A stretch of 64,000 bases of DNA from Palleronia pelagia (lineage in GTDB: Bacteria; Pseudomonadota; Alphaproteobacteria; Rhodobacterales; Rhodobacteraceae), in the NCBI RefSeq assembly GCF_900110115.1, contig NZ_FOCM01000007.1, positions 121,962-185,961 on the forward strand. The letters are read 5' to 3'. A program made the position numbers and the translations under genes. Within the stretch, counting starts at the first letter, position 1; each line of letters begins with the position of its first letter. The notes under the pieces were generated by a model, which worked only from the letters and a program-made list of their open reading frames with translations, made no database searches and was not told the DNA's origin. Of this stretch, positions 8,904 through 19,658 are shown in pieces.

Positions 8904-9740
8904 TCAACCTCGCCGGCCCACGAGGCCCAGGGCGATCCCGCCGACCACCAGGCCCGACGCCACGACGAGCCGCAGGCCCACGGGCTCGGACAGGATCAGC
9001 GCCCCGCCCAGCACGGCGATCACCGGCACGCTCAACTGCCACAGCGCGGCGCGGGTGGCGCCCAGTTGCGGCACCACCGCGTACCACAGCGCATAGCCCA
9101 ACCCCGACGTGACCGCGCCCGACACCAGGGCCAGCGCCACGCCGCCTGCGTCCAGCGACAGGGGTGCGGGACCCAGCGCCATCGCGACCAGAGCCAGCGG
9201 CACCGCCCCGAGAAACGCCGCCGCCGTGGCGGAAATCGGGTCCGACACGCCGCGCCCCAGCAGCGAATAGATCCCCCAGCCGACCGCGGCCGCCGCCATG
9301 GCGAGCCCGTGGATAAGCGAGACGCCCCCGCTCCCGCCCGGCCAGAACATCAGGGCAAGCCCCGCCAGCGCCAGCGCGGACCCGGCCCAGCGCCGCGCCG
9401 GAACCGCGTCGCCCGAGAGGATCGCGCCGGCGAACATGGTGACCTGCACCCCGCCGAACAGGATCAGCGCGCCGGCGCCCGCGTCGAGCCGACCGTAGGC
9501 GAGGGAAAACCCGATGACGTAGACGGCAAGCATGACCGCGCCCGGACCGCGCAGTCGCCGCAGCCAGTCGCCGCGCCGAAGCGCGGTGGCTATGGCGCCC
9601 AGGACCACGGCGCCCGCCAGCACCCGCAGGGCGGCAAAGCTCAGCGCGTCGTTGCCGCCGCCCAGCAGGGCGGCGCGGTTCAGGACCGAGTTGGCGGCGA
9701 AGGCCACCATGACCAGCAGGGTGAGAAGCGTCAGGCGCAT
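8904..9740 (-). CDS. EamA/DMT-family membrane transporter
   Basis: Integral inner-membrane protein of 278 residues with ten predicted hydrophobic segments arranged as two EamA repeats (residues 1-130 and 140-275). Motifs include [15 protein letters not shown] in the first half and the late [17 protein letters not shown] typical of the family end. DMT proteins export metabolites or amino acids, but the substrate cannot be read from sequence. Its ATG is at 9740 and it lies downstream of groEL on the same strand, separated by a strong terminator, so it needs its own promoter. Confidence 0.88.
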   Translation of the reverse strand: MRLTLLTLLVMVAFAANSVLNRAALLGGGNDALSFAALRVLAGAVVLGAIATALRRGDWLRRLRGPGAVMLAVYVIGFSLAYGRLDAGAGALILFGGVQVTMFAGAILSGDAVPARRWAGSALALAGLALMFWPGGSGGVSLIHGLAMAAAAVGWGIYSLLGRGVSDPISATAAAFLGAVPLALVAMALGPAPLSLDAGGVALALVSGAVTSGLGYALWYAVVPQLGATRAALWQLSVPVIAVLGGALILSEPVGLRLVVASGLVVGGIALGLVGRRG

Positions 9741-9835
9741 GTCATCCCCTCAACGGTGCAAAATGCCGCGGGCGCGGACGCCCGGCGCGGCACGCTCGGT
9801 CATCACTGGTCTGCAAAGACTCACTCCAACGCTCA

Positions 9836-9870
9836 CAAAAAACAGGGGGCCCCGAAACCGAGGCCCCCCG
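9836..9870 (-). terminator. Rho-independent terminator of groESL
   Basis: On the minus strand a GC-rich stem (GGGGCCTCGG / CCGGGGCCCC-type pairing across 9845-9869) is followed by a run of six T residues (9837-9842). It lies about 40 nt after the groEL stop. Confidence 0.85.
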
Positions 9871-9909
9871 CCCTGCAGATGCAGGCAAGATCTTCGATCC
9901 GAAGATCTC

Positions 9910-11571
<1,662 letters not shown>

Positions 11572-11606
11572 TTATCTGGTGTGGATAGATCGAAGAAACG
11601 GGTCGC

Positions 11607-11894
11607 TTAGGCGATGACGCCCAGGATGTCCGATTCCTTCATGATCAGCAGTTCTTCGCCGTCCAGCGTGATCTCGGTGCCCGACCACTTCCCGAACAGG
11701 ATCTTGTCGCCTTGCTTGACGTCCATGGCGACGCGCTTGCCGTCCTCGTCACGGGCGCCGGCGCCCACGGACACGACTTCGCCCTCGGCGGGCTTTTCCT
11801 TGGCGCTGTCGGGGATGATCAGACCGCCCTTGGTCTTCTCGTCGCTTTCGACACGGCGGACCAGCACGCGGTCATGCAGGGGGGTAAATGCCAT
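11607..11894 (-). CDS. groES: 10-kDa co-chaperonin GroES
   Basis: Heptameric lid of the GroEL chamber, 95 residues. Contains the N-terminal [13 protein letters not shown], the mobile loop [13 protein letters not shown] and the C-terminal ILGVIA. ATG at 11894 gives the normal length; a longer reading adds unrelated residues. First gene of the groESL operon, 36 nt downstream of a CIRCE operator. Confidence 0.98.
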   Translation of the reverse strand: MAFTPLHDRVLVRRVESDEKTKGGLIIPDSAKEKPAEGEVVSVGAGARDEDGKRVAMDVKQGDKILFGKWSGTEITLDGEELLIMKESDILGVIA

Positions 11895-11929
11895 CTCTGA
11901 ACGCTCCTCTGAGTTCATTGTTGTTCGCG

Positions 11930-11956
11930 TTGGCACTCACTAAGGTCGAGTGCTAA
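11930..11956 (-). promoter_or_regulatory. CIRCE operator (HrcA binding site)
   Basis: Inverted repeat TTGGCACTC-N9-GAGTGCTAA, one mismatch from the consensus TTAGCACTC-N9-GAGTGCTAA. Placed just upstream of groES, it predicts heat-relieved repression by HrcA; hrcA itself is not in the window. Confidence 0.95.
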
Positions 11957-12182
11957 CGGACGCTGAGATAGGCACCGCGAGCGGCCCTGTCAACTGGATC
12001 GGGGTGCTGAAAATGCGGGGGCTAAAACTGGGCCCGTCGCCCGAAAAATCATTTGTTTTCCGCGCCTAGTGCCCGGTTCTTCGCGCACATGGGCCAGGAG
12101 ATGCAAGCCCGCACGCCATGTTTTTTCTTGCGCGGTCACAGACCCCCGGGAGAAACTGAAGAACCGAACCCGGGAGGCATCC

Positions 12183-12584
12183 ATGAAACACCTGGCCGTC
12201 GCACTCGTCGCGCTGTGCCTCGCATCGCCGGTCGCCGCGCAGGACAGCTACACGGTGACCTTCGACGCGGGGGATTACGGCACGATGATCGAGGGCGAGA
12301 TCACCGGCAACGCCTACGCCGACTACCGCCTGGCCGCCGCTGGCGCGCAGACCATGTTCGCCGAACTCGAACTGGCCGAGACCGACGGTTACGGCAGCGT
12401 GTATTTCAACATCCTGCCGCCCGGCAGCGACGACGTGGCGATCTTCATCGGCTCGACCGAGGGGCGCACGGTGCAACTGACGCTTCCCGAGGACGGGACC
12501 TATACCCTGCGCGTCTACCAGATGGGCAACGACCGCGACGCGGGCGCGACGAGCGCGTTCCGCGTGGACCTGTCGATCCAGTAA
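12183..12584 (+). CDS. Secreted small protein of unknown function
   Basis: Protein of 133 residues with a clear signal peptide (MKHLAVALVALCLASPVAAQ, cleavage after AAQ). The mature part is predicted all-beta and acidic, with GEITGNAYADYRLAAAGAQ and a C-terminal DGTYTLRVYQMGN strand that resembles pre-peptidase-like jelly-roll domains. ATG 12183 has GGGAGG upstream. Alone between groESL and the NfeD gene. I recognise it as a recurrent Rhodobacterales type but know no function. Periplasmic location is inferred from the signal peptide. Confidence 0.75.
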   Translation: MKHLAVALVALCLASPVAAQDSYTVTFDAGDYGTMIEGEITGNAYADYRLAAAGAQTMFAELELAETDGYGSVYFNILPPGSDDVAIFIGSTEGRTVQLTLPEDGTYTLRVYQMGNDRDAGATSAFRVDLSIQ

Positions 12585-12602
12585 AGCGGCCGCGCCTGCC
12601 GG

Positions 12603-12875
12603 CTAGTCGTTGATGTCGGTATCCCAGCGCTTCACCTGTCCGCGCCGCACGCCAAGGACCCGGCGCAGCGCAATCCACGCGACAAGCGACGCCGCCGCGA
12701 AGACCACGAGGGTGACGAAAACCGACCCGCCCAGCCAGCCGAGCCACAGCGCCCCGGCCACCACCAGCGCGCCCAGGGCGAACCCCAGGAGGATGAAGGT
12801 CGGAATCACGAGCTCCAGCAGGGCCAGCAGACCGCCCGCCACGATCCAGACCCACCATTGGTCCCACAATCCCAT
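12603..12875 (-). CDS. NfeD-like membrane protein
   Basis: Protein of 90 residues with three or four hydrophobic segments (WWVWIVAGGLLALLELVIPT, ALGALVVAGALWLGW, VFVTLVVFAAASLVAWIAL) and a charged tail. It is the short NfeD form that pairs with SPFH proteins and probably modulates their membrane assembly. Its start overlaps the stop of the SPFH gene by one base (TGATG), indicating one operon. Confidence 0.85.
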   Translation of the reverse strand: MGLWDQWWVWIVAGGLLALLELVIPTFILLGFALGALVVAGALWLGWLGGSVFVTLVVFAAASLVAWIALRRVLGVRRGQVKRWDTDIND

Positions 12876-13768
12876 CAGCCGCGCCCCTTCAAAAGCTTGA
12901 AGGCGTCGCCGAACGCCTCGAGCGCCTGCGCGGGCACGACGATCGTCTGTTTGCCGGTCCCCTGCCCCAGCGCCTGCAGGGCCTCGACCTGTTTCAGCGC
13001 GACCTGGTACTGCGCGGCCTCGAGCCCGTTCTTGGCGATGGCGGCGGCGACGACCTGGGTCGCATAGGCCTCGGCATCGGCCGACACGCGGCGCGCCTTG
13101 GCCTCCTGCTCGGCGGCGTAGAGCTCGGCATCGGCGGCCAGCTCGACGGCGCGTTTCTGGCCCTCGGCCTCGGTCACGGCAGCGCGGCGGGCGCGCTCGG
13201 CGTTCAGCTGTTGCAGCATGGCCGCGCGGGTGGCTTCGTCGAGATTGACGTCCAGCACCTCGGCGCGGGTGACCTCGATGCCCCAGTCGTCGACCATCAT
13301 CTCGACCTGCTCGCGCACCTTGCCGATCAGCTCGGATCGGTTGGACTGCACCTGGTCCAACTCGATCTTGCCGATTTCGCTGCGCACGATGCCGGCCACC
13401 GTCGTCGCGATGGCGCCATCCACGTCGCGAATGCGGTAGACGGTCTTCTCCGGCTCGGTGATACGGTAGAAGACGCTGGTCTCGACCTTCACCAGCACGT
13501 TGTCGGCGGTGATCGCGTCCTGTTCGGCGTTGGGCAGCTGGCGTTCCAGGATGCTGATCTTGTGCGCCACGCGATCGAGAAAGGGCACGATCAGGTTGAT
13601 CCCCGGTCCCAGCACGCTGCGCAATCGTCCGAACCGCTCGATCACGAATTTCTGGCTCTGCGGGACGATCTTCACGCCCTTCAGAACCGTGACGACCAGC
13701 AGGACGGCAACGATCAGCAGGACCGCGTTCTCGCCGATCAGGGAAAAGAGAATGTCTTCGACGCTCAC
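12875..13768 (-). CDS. qmcA: SPFH/stomatin-like protein, QmcA type
   Basis: Membrane-anchored scaffold protein of 297 residues. It has one N-terminal transmembrane segment (residues 14-32) and an SPFH domain (about 35-200) with VPQSQKFVIERFGR and GPGINLIVPFLDRV. A long alanine/glutamate-rich coiled coil (200-260) then drives oligomerisation. Start is GTG at 13768. Family members stabilise membrane microdomains and can bind proteases such as FtsH; the specific client here is unknown. Operon with the NfeD gene downstream. Confidence 0.9.
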   Translation of the reverse strand: MSVEDILFSLIGENAVLLIVAVLLVVTVLKGVKIVPQSQKFVIERFGRLRSVLGPGINLIVPFLDRVAHKISILERQLPNAEQDAITADNVLVKVETSVFYRITEPEKTVYRIRDVDGAIATTVAGIVRSEIGKIELDQVQSNRSELIGKVREQVEMMVDDWGIEVTRAEVLDVNLDEATRAAMLQQLNAERARRAAVTEAEGQKRAVELAADAELYAAEQEAKARRVSADAEAYATQVVAAAIAKNGLEAAQYQVALKQVEALQALGQGTGKQTIVVPAQALEAFGDAFKLLKGRG

Positions 13769-13793
13769 GGCTATTGTCCGATTTGTGAAATAA

Positions 13794-14453
13794 TCAGCCC
13801 TTCCTAGACGCTTCTGATGTCAGAAATATGGTGTTTCTGCCATTCGGGCTGAGGTCGTAAAGACCTGTGCCTATCCGGTCGAACCAGCCGTGGTGGTTGT
13901 CCCGCATCATTCGCGTGGCCTGTTCGACCCCTGTCGCGCGCGCGACCGCGGCGCCCTTTGCCGGGCCGTGTCCGGCCAGGAAACGGGCGCAGGCCAGCGC
14001 GTCCTGCCGGTAGGCGGTCATCAGGCCCTGCCGCGTTCCGCCACCGACATTCGGGTCCCCTTCCAGCCGGGCGAACTCGCGCAACAGCCGGCCCCTGCGC
14101 CGGGGCAGCTTGCGCGGGGTGTAAGGCGCCGGGTCGCAATGCACGCAGACCAGGTCACCGCGCACGGTGATCAGGCCCAGTCCCAGCCGACGGCACAGCC
14201 GCAGTTGCGCCTTTGGAACCCCGCCCTTCTTCCACGGCACTGCCAGGTAGACCCAGTCGCTGATCGCCTGCCGGTCGACGCCCTGGTTCACCAGCGACAA
14301 TGAGAACCCCAGCTTCATCTCGACCAGCACCGGGTCCTCGTCTCCGCGGCAGGCCACGAGGTCGACGGCGGCGATCTCGCCCTTCACCTCGTAGCCCTGC
14401 GATTGCAGGAAGGCCTTCAGGGGCGGGTAGAGATCGGTCTCGCGCGCGGGCAT
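13794..14453 (-). CDS. DUF2161 protein with PD-(D/E)XK nuclease-like core
   Basis: Protein of 219 residues. The N-terminal half has the restriction-endonuclease-like pattern: E5, then VDLVACRGDEDPVLVEMK (D...ExK, about residues 30-47), and a conserved QAISDWVYLAVP helix. The C-terminal part ends in a winged-helix-like segment with NHHGWFDRIGTGLYDLSPNG. The family is annotated as a putative phosphodiesterase, with no established role to my knowledge. ATG at 14453. It is 25 nt upstream of the SPFH start on the same strand. Nuclease activity is inference from the motif. Confidence 0.78.
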   Translation of the reverse strand: MPARETDLYPPLKAFLQSQGYEVKGEIAAVDLVACRGDEDPVLVEMKLGFSLSLVNQGVDRQAISDWVYLAVPWKKGGVPKAQLRLCRRLGLGLITVRGDLVCVHCDPAPYTPRKLPRRRGRLLREFARLEGDPNVGGGTRQGLMTAYRQDALACARFLAGHGPAKGAAVARATGVEQATRMMRDNHHGWFDRIGTGLYDLSPNGRNTIFLTSEASRKG

Positions 14454-14574
14454 GCACCCGGTCTAGCGCAGGCGCGGCGCGGGGGGAATCGCGGATCGGC
14501 CAAGGTCCCGTGACAAGGGGCACGCGGCCCCCTATACACGCGCCGCAAACGGCATTTCACAAGGGAAGATCCCC

Positions 14575-15498
14575 ATGAGCACCCTGGTTTTCGGCCACAA
14601 GGCCCCCGACACCGATTCGACCGGATCGCCGATCCTGTGGGCGTGGTACATGAACGAGGTCCTGGGACATTCGGCCGAAGCGGTCCTGCTGGGCGAGCCC
14701 AACACCGAGGCCGCGTGGCTGCTGAAGAAATACGACCTGCCGAAGCCGCGGATCATCGACGATGTCGAGGACGGCCAGCGCGTGGTGATCGTCGACACCA
14801 ACAACCCGGCCGAGCTTCCTGCCAACATCGCGAATGCCGACATTCGCCGCATCATCGACCACCACCGCCTGGTGGCCGGCCTGTCCACCAAGGGCCCCAT
14901 CGACATCACGGTGAAGCCGCTGGCCTGCACCGCGACCATCATGCACGAGCTGATGGGTGACGATGCCGCCAAGATGCCCGAATGGGCCAAGGGCACGATG
15001 CTGGCCTGCATCCTGTCCGACACGCTCGCCTTCCGCTCGCCCACCACGACCGACACCGACAAGGCCCTGGCCGAATCGTTGGCGTCGGACCTGGGCGTGC
15101 AGGTCGAGATCTTCGCCTCGGAAATGTTCGCGGCGAAGTCCGACGTGTCGGCCTTCTCGGATGCAGAATTGCTGCGCATGGACAGCAAGGAAGCCGAGAT
15201 CGACGGCAAGACCTTCCGCGTGAGCGTGCTGGAAACCACGTCGCCCGACCAGGTCCTGTCGCGCAAGGACAGCCTGATGAGCGCCATGGACACCGTGGCC
15301 AAGGAAGACGGCGTCGACCAGGTTCTGCTGTTCGTGGTCGATATCCTGAAAGAGGAAGCCACGATGCTCCTCCCCAACGACATGGTGCGCAGCATGGCCG
15401 AGAAGAGCTTCTCGACGGTCTGCGGCGATGCCGATTACGTGGTCCTGCCCGGCATCATGTCGCGCAAGAAGCAGATCATGCCGAACCTCACGCTGTAA
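14575..15498 (+). CDS. ppaC: Manganese-dependent inorganic pyrophosphatase
   Basis: Family II pyrophosphatase of 307 residues, hydrolysing diphosphate released by biosynthesis. DHH-fold motifs are present: HKAPDTDS (H8, D12, D14), VIVDTNNP, and DHHR near residue 99. The C-terminal DHHA2 domain has SRKDSLMSAMD and ends MSRKKQIMPNL. No CBS insert, so no nucleotide regulation is expected. Start ATG 14575 with AAGGGAAG upstream. A strong terminator follows at 15527. Confidence 0.95.
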   Translation: MSTLVFGHKAPDTDSTGSPILWAWYMNEVLGHSAEAVLLGEPNTEAAWLLKKYDLPKPRIIDDVEDGQRVVIVDTNNPAELPANIANADIRRIIDHHRLVAGLSTKGPIDITVKPLACTATIMHELMGDDAAKMPEWAKGTMLACILSDTLAFRSPTTTDTDKALAESLASDLGVQVEIFASEMFAAKSDVSAFSDAELLRMDSKEAEIDGKTFRVSVLETTSPDQVLSRKDSLMSAMDTVAKEDGVDQVLLFVVDILKEEATMLLPNDMVRSMAEKSFSTVCGDADYVVLPGIMSRKKQIMPNLTL

Positions 15499-15526
15499 GC
15501 CGGCCACGCCTCACGACACGGACGAA

Positions 15527-15558
15527 CCGGCGCGCGGGCCCTCCGCCGCCGGTTTTTT
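15527..15558 (+). terminator. Rho-independent terminator after ppaC
   Basis: CCGGCG (15527-15532) pairs with CGCCGG (15547-15552), flanked by AA/TT, and is followed by six T residues. It ends about 60 nt after the ppaC stop. Confidence 0.88.
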
Positions 15559-15661
15559 CGTGGGGCCTCGGCCTGTTGCCTGGTCCGGGCACCCTCCCCC
15601 CGCCTTCCCATTCCGCGCGCCGCGTGCCAAGGCTTGGCGCGACCGAGCAAGCGAGGCCCCC

Positions 15662-16534
15662 ATGACCCAGATCATCACGTCCCTGTCGCAGATCCAGGAC
15701 GATTACGACGCGCTGTTTTGCGACCTGTGGGGCTGCGTCCATGACGGGGTCCGGGCCTTGCCCGCCGCGGTGGCGGCGCTTCAGGCGTTCCGCGCCGCCG
15801 GCGGCACGGTCGTGCTGCTGACCAATGCGCCGCGCCCCCGCGCCTCGGTGGCCGAGCAGATCGCCGGCATGGGCGTGCCGGACGACGCGTGGGACACCAT
15901 CGCCACCTCGGGCGACGCGGCGCGCAGCGCCATGTTCACCGGTGCCGTGGGCTCCAAGGTGTATTTCATCGGCGAGGGCCGTGATCACCCGTTCTTCGAG
16001 CCGCTCAACATCGTGTCCGACCCCGTGGACATCAGCATGGTCCCGATGGCCGAGGCCGACGGCGTGGTGGTCACCGGCCCGTTCGATCCCAACCAGCCGC
16101 CCGACGTCCTGCGGCCGCAACTGCTCGAGGCGAAGACGCGCGGACTGAAGATGCTGAACGCGAACCCCGACATCGTCGTGGACCGGGGCGACCACCGGGA
16201 ATATTGCGGCGGCGCGGTGGCGCAGCTTTACGAGCAGATGGGCGGTACGGTCCTGTCCTTCGGCAAGCCGCATCCGCCGGTCTACGACCTCGCCCGGCGC
16301 CGCCTGGCCGAGCTGGGCGACGGCGTGCCGGACGAGCGGATATTGGCCGTGGGCGACGGCATCGCCACGGACGTGAAGGGCGCGCTGCTGGAGGGGCTGG
16401 ACGTCCTGTTCGTCAGCGGCGGGCTGGCCGCGGCCGAGACCGCGACGAATACGGATCCCGATCCGGCCAAGCTGGAAAGCTACCTGAACGAGCACCAGAT
16501 GAACCCGCCCTACACAATCGGCTACCTGCGCTGA
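15662..16534 (+). CDS. HAD-superfamily subfamily IIA phosphatase (TIGR01459 type)
   Basis: Cytoplasmic HAD hydrolase of 290 residues. Motif I is in ALFCDLWGCVHDG, motif II in VVLLTNAPRP. A subclass IIA cap follows, and then FGKPHPPVYDLA and ILAVGDGIATDVKGA (motifs III/IV). Related to NagD and pyridoxal/phosphoglycolate phosphatases; substrate not determinable. ATG 15662 gives the expected N terminus. It lies behind the ppaC terminator, so it has its own promoter. Confidence 0.88.
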   Translation: MTQIITSLSQIQDDYDALFCDLWGCVHDGVRALPAAVAALQAFRAAGGTVVLLTNAPRPRASVAEQIAGMGVPDDAWDTIATSGDAARSAMFTGAVGSKVYFIGEGRDHPFFEPLNIVSDPVDISMVPMAEADGVVVTGPFDPNQPPDVLRPQLLEAKTRGLKMLNANPDIVVDRGDHREYCGGAVAQLYEQMGGTVLSFGKPHPPVYDLARRRLAELGDGVPDERILAVGDGIATDVKGALLEGLDVLFVSGGLAAAETATNTDPDPAKLESYLNEHQMNPPYTIGYLR

Positions 16535-16692
16535 TCGGGGCGCCATTCCGGCATTTCAGACCTTTGTCCCGGTGCGGCAGCCCCGCGGGGGCTTGCCTTT
16601 TCGCATCCGCGGCGTAATTAAGTTGCGCAATGGACGTAAAGTGCGTTATTTGATTGCGCGCCCGATTTTCAAACACGGAAGGGACCTTGGCC

Positions 16693-17133
16693 ATGCTGGA
16701 CCACACGACGATCAGCACGATCTTCATCGAGGACATGAAGGTGGGCCAGATGCGCGCGCTGGAGAAGAAGATCACCGACCGCGACATCGAACTGTTTGCC
16801 GAGGTATCGACCGACAAGAACCCCGTTCACCTGGACGACGCCTATGCCGGCGGTACGATGTTCAAGGGGCGTATCGCACACGGAATGCTGACCGCGGCGC
16901 TGATCTCGGCCGTCGTGGGCGAACAGCTGCCCGGTCACGGCACCGTCTACCTGCGGCAGAACATGGCATTCCTTGCGCCCGTCCGCCCCGGCGACACCGT
17001 GCGGGCCGAGGTCGAGGTGCTCGAGATCGACCGCAAGCGCAATCGCGTGAAGCTCGCCACGCGCTGCCTGGTGGGCGAGACGCTGGTGCTGCGTGGCGAC
17101 GCGCTTGTCATGGCGCCGTCGCGCAAGGCCTGA
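16693..17133 (+). CDS. MaoC-like (R)-specific enoyl-CoA hydratase
   Basis: Hot-dog-fold protein of 146 residues, probably hydrating 2-enoyl-CoA to (R)-3-hydroxyacyl-CoA, like PhaJ. The hydratase-2 motif is present as FAEVSTDKNPVHLDD...A, with catalytic Asp and His, followed by GRIAHGML. ATG 16693 lies after GGAAGGGACC; the in-frame TTG upstream is weaker. In Rhodobacterales such proteins feed polyhydroxyalkanoate or fatty-acid metabolism. No pha gene is in the window, so the pathway is inferred. Confidence 0.87.
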   Translation: MLDHTTISTIFIEDMKVGQMRALEKKITDRDIELFAEVSTDKNPVHLDDAYAGGTMFKGRIAHGMLTAALISAVVGEQLPGHGTVYLRQNMAFLAPVRPGDTVRAEVEVLEIDRKRNRVKLATRCLVGETLVLRGDALVMAPSRKA

Positions 17134-17208
17134 CCCCGGCCAAGGGACGCGGACCTGCGACCGGGCCGACCCTTGCGGTCGGCCTGCGCCGCCGCTATCC
17201 GCAGCCCT

Positions 17209-18141
17209 ATGCGGATCCTTCGTGACATCGCCGCCATCCCCGACGACGCGCGCGGCGCCAGCGCGGCGATCGGCAATTTCGACGGGGTGCATCGCGGCCA
17301 CCAGGCGGTCATGTCCATCGCCCGCGACCGCGCGCGCGACGCTGGCGTGCCTTTCGGGATCGTCACGTTCGAGCCGCACCCGCGCGAGGTCTTCGCGCCG
17401 GACGCCGACCCCTTCCGCCTGATGAACGCCGAGGCGCGGGCCCACCGGCTGGAAAAGCTGGGGGTCGATATCCTGTATGAAATGCCCTTCGACGCGCGGA
17501 TGATCGCGCGCACGCCCGAGGCGTTCGCGCGCGAGGTGCTGTCGGACGGGCTCGGCCTTAGCCACGCGGTCACCGGCGCGGATTTCCGCTTCGGCAAGGG
17601 GCGCGCGGGGGACGGCGCGGCCCTGGAAGCCCTCGGCGCGCAACTGGGCTTCGACGTGACGCTGGCCAGCCTGCTGCGCGAACAGGGCGACGGGATCTCG
17701 TCCACCCGTATCCGGCAGGCCCTGAGCGACGGCGATCCGCGCCTGGCCGCCACGATGCTGGGCCACCTGCACCGGATCGAAGGCCCCGTCCTGCACGGCG
17801 AGAAGCGCGGGCGCCAGCTGGGATACCCCACCGCCAACATGTCCATGGACGGGCTGCACCTGCCGCGTTTCGGCGTCTACGCGGTGGCGGTCGATATCAC
17901 CACCGGCCCCGACCGGGGCAGCTATGGCGGCGTCGCGTCGCTGGGCGTGCGGCCCATGTTCGGTGTGAACACCCCCAATCTCGAAACCTTCCTGTTCGAC
18001 TTCAAGGGCGACCTCTACGGCCAGCACCTGTCGGTGGGGCTGGTCGAGTTCCTGCGCGGCGAGGAACGCTTCGACGGGATCGAGGCCCTGATCGAGCAGA
18101 TGGACCGCGACAGCGACCGCGCGCGGGCGGTGCTGGCATGA
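17209..18141 (+). CDS. ribF: Bifunctional riboflavin kinase / FAD synthetase RibF
   Basis: Converts riboflavin to FMN and FMN to FAD; 310 residues. The N-terminal nucleotidyltransferase has GNFDGVHRGHQAV (about residue 21), FEPHPREVF and SSTRIRQAL. The C-terminal kinase domain has GRQLGYPTAN (about 206) and the ETFLFDFKGDLYG strand. First gene of a tight ribF-ycgN-threonine aldolase run (4-nt and 1-nt overlaps). Confidence 0.96.
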   Translation: MRILRDIAAIPDDARGASAAIGNFDGVHRGHQAVMSIARDRARDAGVPFGIVTFEPHPREVFAPDADPFRLMNAEARAHRLEKLGVDILYEMPFDARMIARTPEAFAREVLSDGLGLSHAVTGADFRFGKGRAGDGAALEALGAQLGFDVTLASLLREQGDGISSTRIRQALSDGDPRLAATMLGHLHRIEGPVLHGEKRGRQLGYPTANMSMDGLHLPRFGVYAVAVDITTGPDRGSYGGVASLGVRPMFGVNTPNLETFLFDFKGDLYGQHLSVGLVEFLRGEERFDGIEALIEQMDRDSDRARAVLA

Positions 18142-18608
18142 GCGATCCGATCCGCCGCAGCGTCGGGCGCCCCCGCTTCTGGGAACGCTACCCGCTGGAC
18201 GAGCTGTCCAAGGCCGAGTGGGAGGCGCTCTGCGACGGCTGCGGGAAGTGCTGCCTCAACAAGCTCGAGGACGAGGACACGGGCGAGGTCGCCCTCACCC
18301 GCGTGGCTTGCCGCCTGTTCGACGACGCCACCTGCCGCTGCGCGCAATACGACATCCGTACGCAGTTCGTGCCGGAATGCGTCGTCCTGACGCCCAAGAC
18401 CCTACCGGACGCCGCCTACTGGATGCCGCGCACCTGCGCCTACCGGCTGCTGCACGAGGGCAAGCCGCTTTACGACTGGCACCCGTTGATCTCGGGCGAT
18501 CCACAGACGGTGCATGACGCTGGCGTTTCGGCCCAGCACATGACCGTGCCCGAGTTCGAGGTGCCCGAGGAAGACTGGGAAGACCACATCATCGAGGAGC
18601 CCACCTGA
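18138..18608 (+). CDS. YcgN/UPF0260 family cysteine-cluster protein
   Basis: Protein of 156 residues with the CxxCxxCC-type cluster CDGCGKCC near residue 32 and later cysteines (ACRLFDDATCRCAQY, PECVVL, RTCAYRL), suggesting metal or Fe-S binding. Family function is unknown. ATGA overlap with ribF and one-base overlap with the next gene indicate one transcript, though a link to flavin synthesis is speculative. Confidence 0.87.
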   Translation: MSDPIRRSVGRPRFWERYPLDELSKAEWEALCDGCGKCCLNKLEDEDTGEVALTRVACRLFDDATCRCAQYDIRTQFVPECVVLTPKTLPDAAYWMPRTCAYRLLHEGKPLYDWHPLISGDPQTVHDAGVSAQHMTVPEFEVPEEDWEDHIIEEPT

Positions 18609-19651
18609 TGCATTTCGCGTCCGACAATTCCGGTCCCGCGCACCCGAAGGTCATGCAGGCGCTGATGGAGGCCAATGACGGCTATCGCATGCCCTATGGC
18701 GCGGATGCCGAGATGGCGGCGGTGCGCGACCGCATCCGCGAGGTGTTCGAGGCGCCCGAGGCGGCCGTCTACCTGGTCGCGACCGGATCGGCCTGCAACG
18801 CGCTGATCCTCGCGACGCTGTGCCAGCCGTGGCAGGCCGTCTTCTGCTCCGAGGTCGCCCATATCGAGGAGGACGAATGCGGCGCGCCCGAGTTCTTCAC
18901 CGGCGGGGCGAAGCTGGCGCTGGTGGACGCGCCCGACGCGATGATGACGCCCGAAGCCCTGCGCGCCCGCATCGACCGGACGGACCAGGGCGTGGTCCAC
19001 GGCGTGCAGCGCGGCCCGGTCTCGCTGACCACGGTGACGGAACGCGGGACGGTCTATTCGCTGGATCAACTGCGCGGGCTGGCGGGCGTCGCCAAGGACT
19101 ACGACCTGCCGGTGCACCTGGACGGCGCGCGCTTTGCCAACGCGCTGGTGACCGCCAACCACAGCCCCGCCGACATGACCTGGCGCGCGGGGATCGACGC
19201 GGTCAGCCTCGGCGGCACCAAGAACGGGCTGCTGGGGGTCGAGGCGGCGGTCTTCTTCGACCCCGCCCACGCGTGGGAGTTCGAGCTGCGGCGCAAGCGG
19301 TCGGGGCACCTGTTCTCCAAGCACCGCTATCTCAGCGCGCAGATGCTGGCCTATCTGACGGATGACCTGTGGCTTGAAACCGCGCGCGCCGCGAACGCCG
19401 CCTGCGCGCGGCTGGTCGCGGGCCTGCGGGCGCTGGACCATGTCGAGCTGCGGCATCCGCCGCAGGCCAACATGATCTATTGCGCGTTCCCGCGCGGGCT
19501 GCATCGCAAGGCGAAAGAGGCCGGCGCGCAGTTCTATTCGTTGGGCGCGCTCGACGGCGACGATGACGAGATGCTGGGCGCACGGCTGGTCTGCGACTGG
19601 TCGGCCAGCGACGAGAACACCGACCGCTTCCTTAAGATCCTCGGCGCCTGA
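18608..19651 (+). CDS. ltaE: Low-specificity L-threonine aldolase family enzyme
   Basis: PLP-dependent fold-type I enzyme of 347 residues, cleaving L-threonine or related beta-hydroxy amino acids to glycine and aldehyde. Seen: FASDNSGPAHPKV start, the VHLDGARFANAL aspartate that binds the pyridine nitrogen, and the PLP lysine in SLGGTKNGLLG (about residue 200). Spelled TGATG with the previous stop. Some family members in alphaproteobacteria act on phenylserine or beta-hydroxyaspartate, so specificity stays open. Confidence 0.9.
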   Translation: MHFASDNSGPAHPKVMQALMEANDGYRMPYGADAEMAAVRDRIREVFEAPEAAVYLVATGSACNALILATLCQPWQAVFCSEVAHIEEDECGAPEFFTGGAKLALVDAPDAMMTPEALRARIDRTDQGVVHGVQRGPVSLTTVTERGTVYSLDQLRGLAGVAKDYDLPVHLDGARFANALVTANHSPADMTWRAGIDAVSLGGTKNGLLGVEAAVFFDPAHAWEFELRRKRSGHLFSKHRYLSAQMLAYLTDDLWLETARAANAACARLVAGLRALDHVELRHPPQANMIYCAFPRGLHRKAKEAGAQFYSLGALDGDDDEMLGARLVCDWSASDENTDRFLKILGA

Positions 19652-19658
19652 GGCCCGG

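Noticed and set aside
16669..18027. A 452-codon minus-strand open frame over the MaoC and ribF genes
   Set aside because: Crosses two well-supported genes on the other strand and has no recognisable domain.
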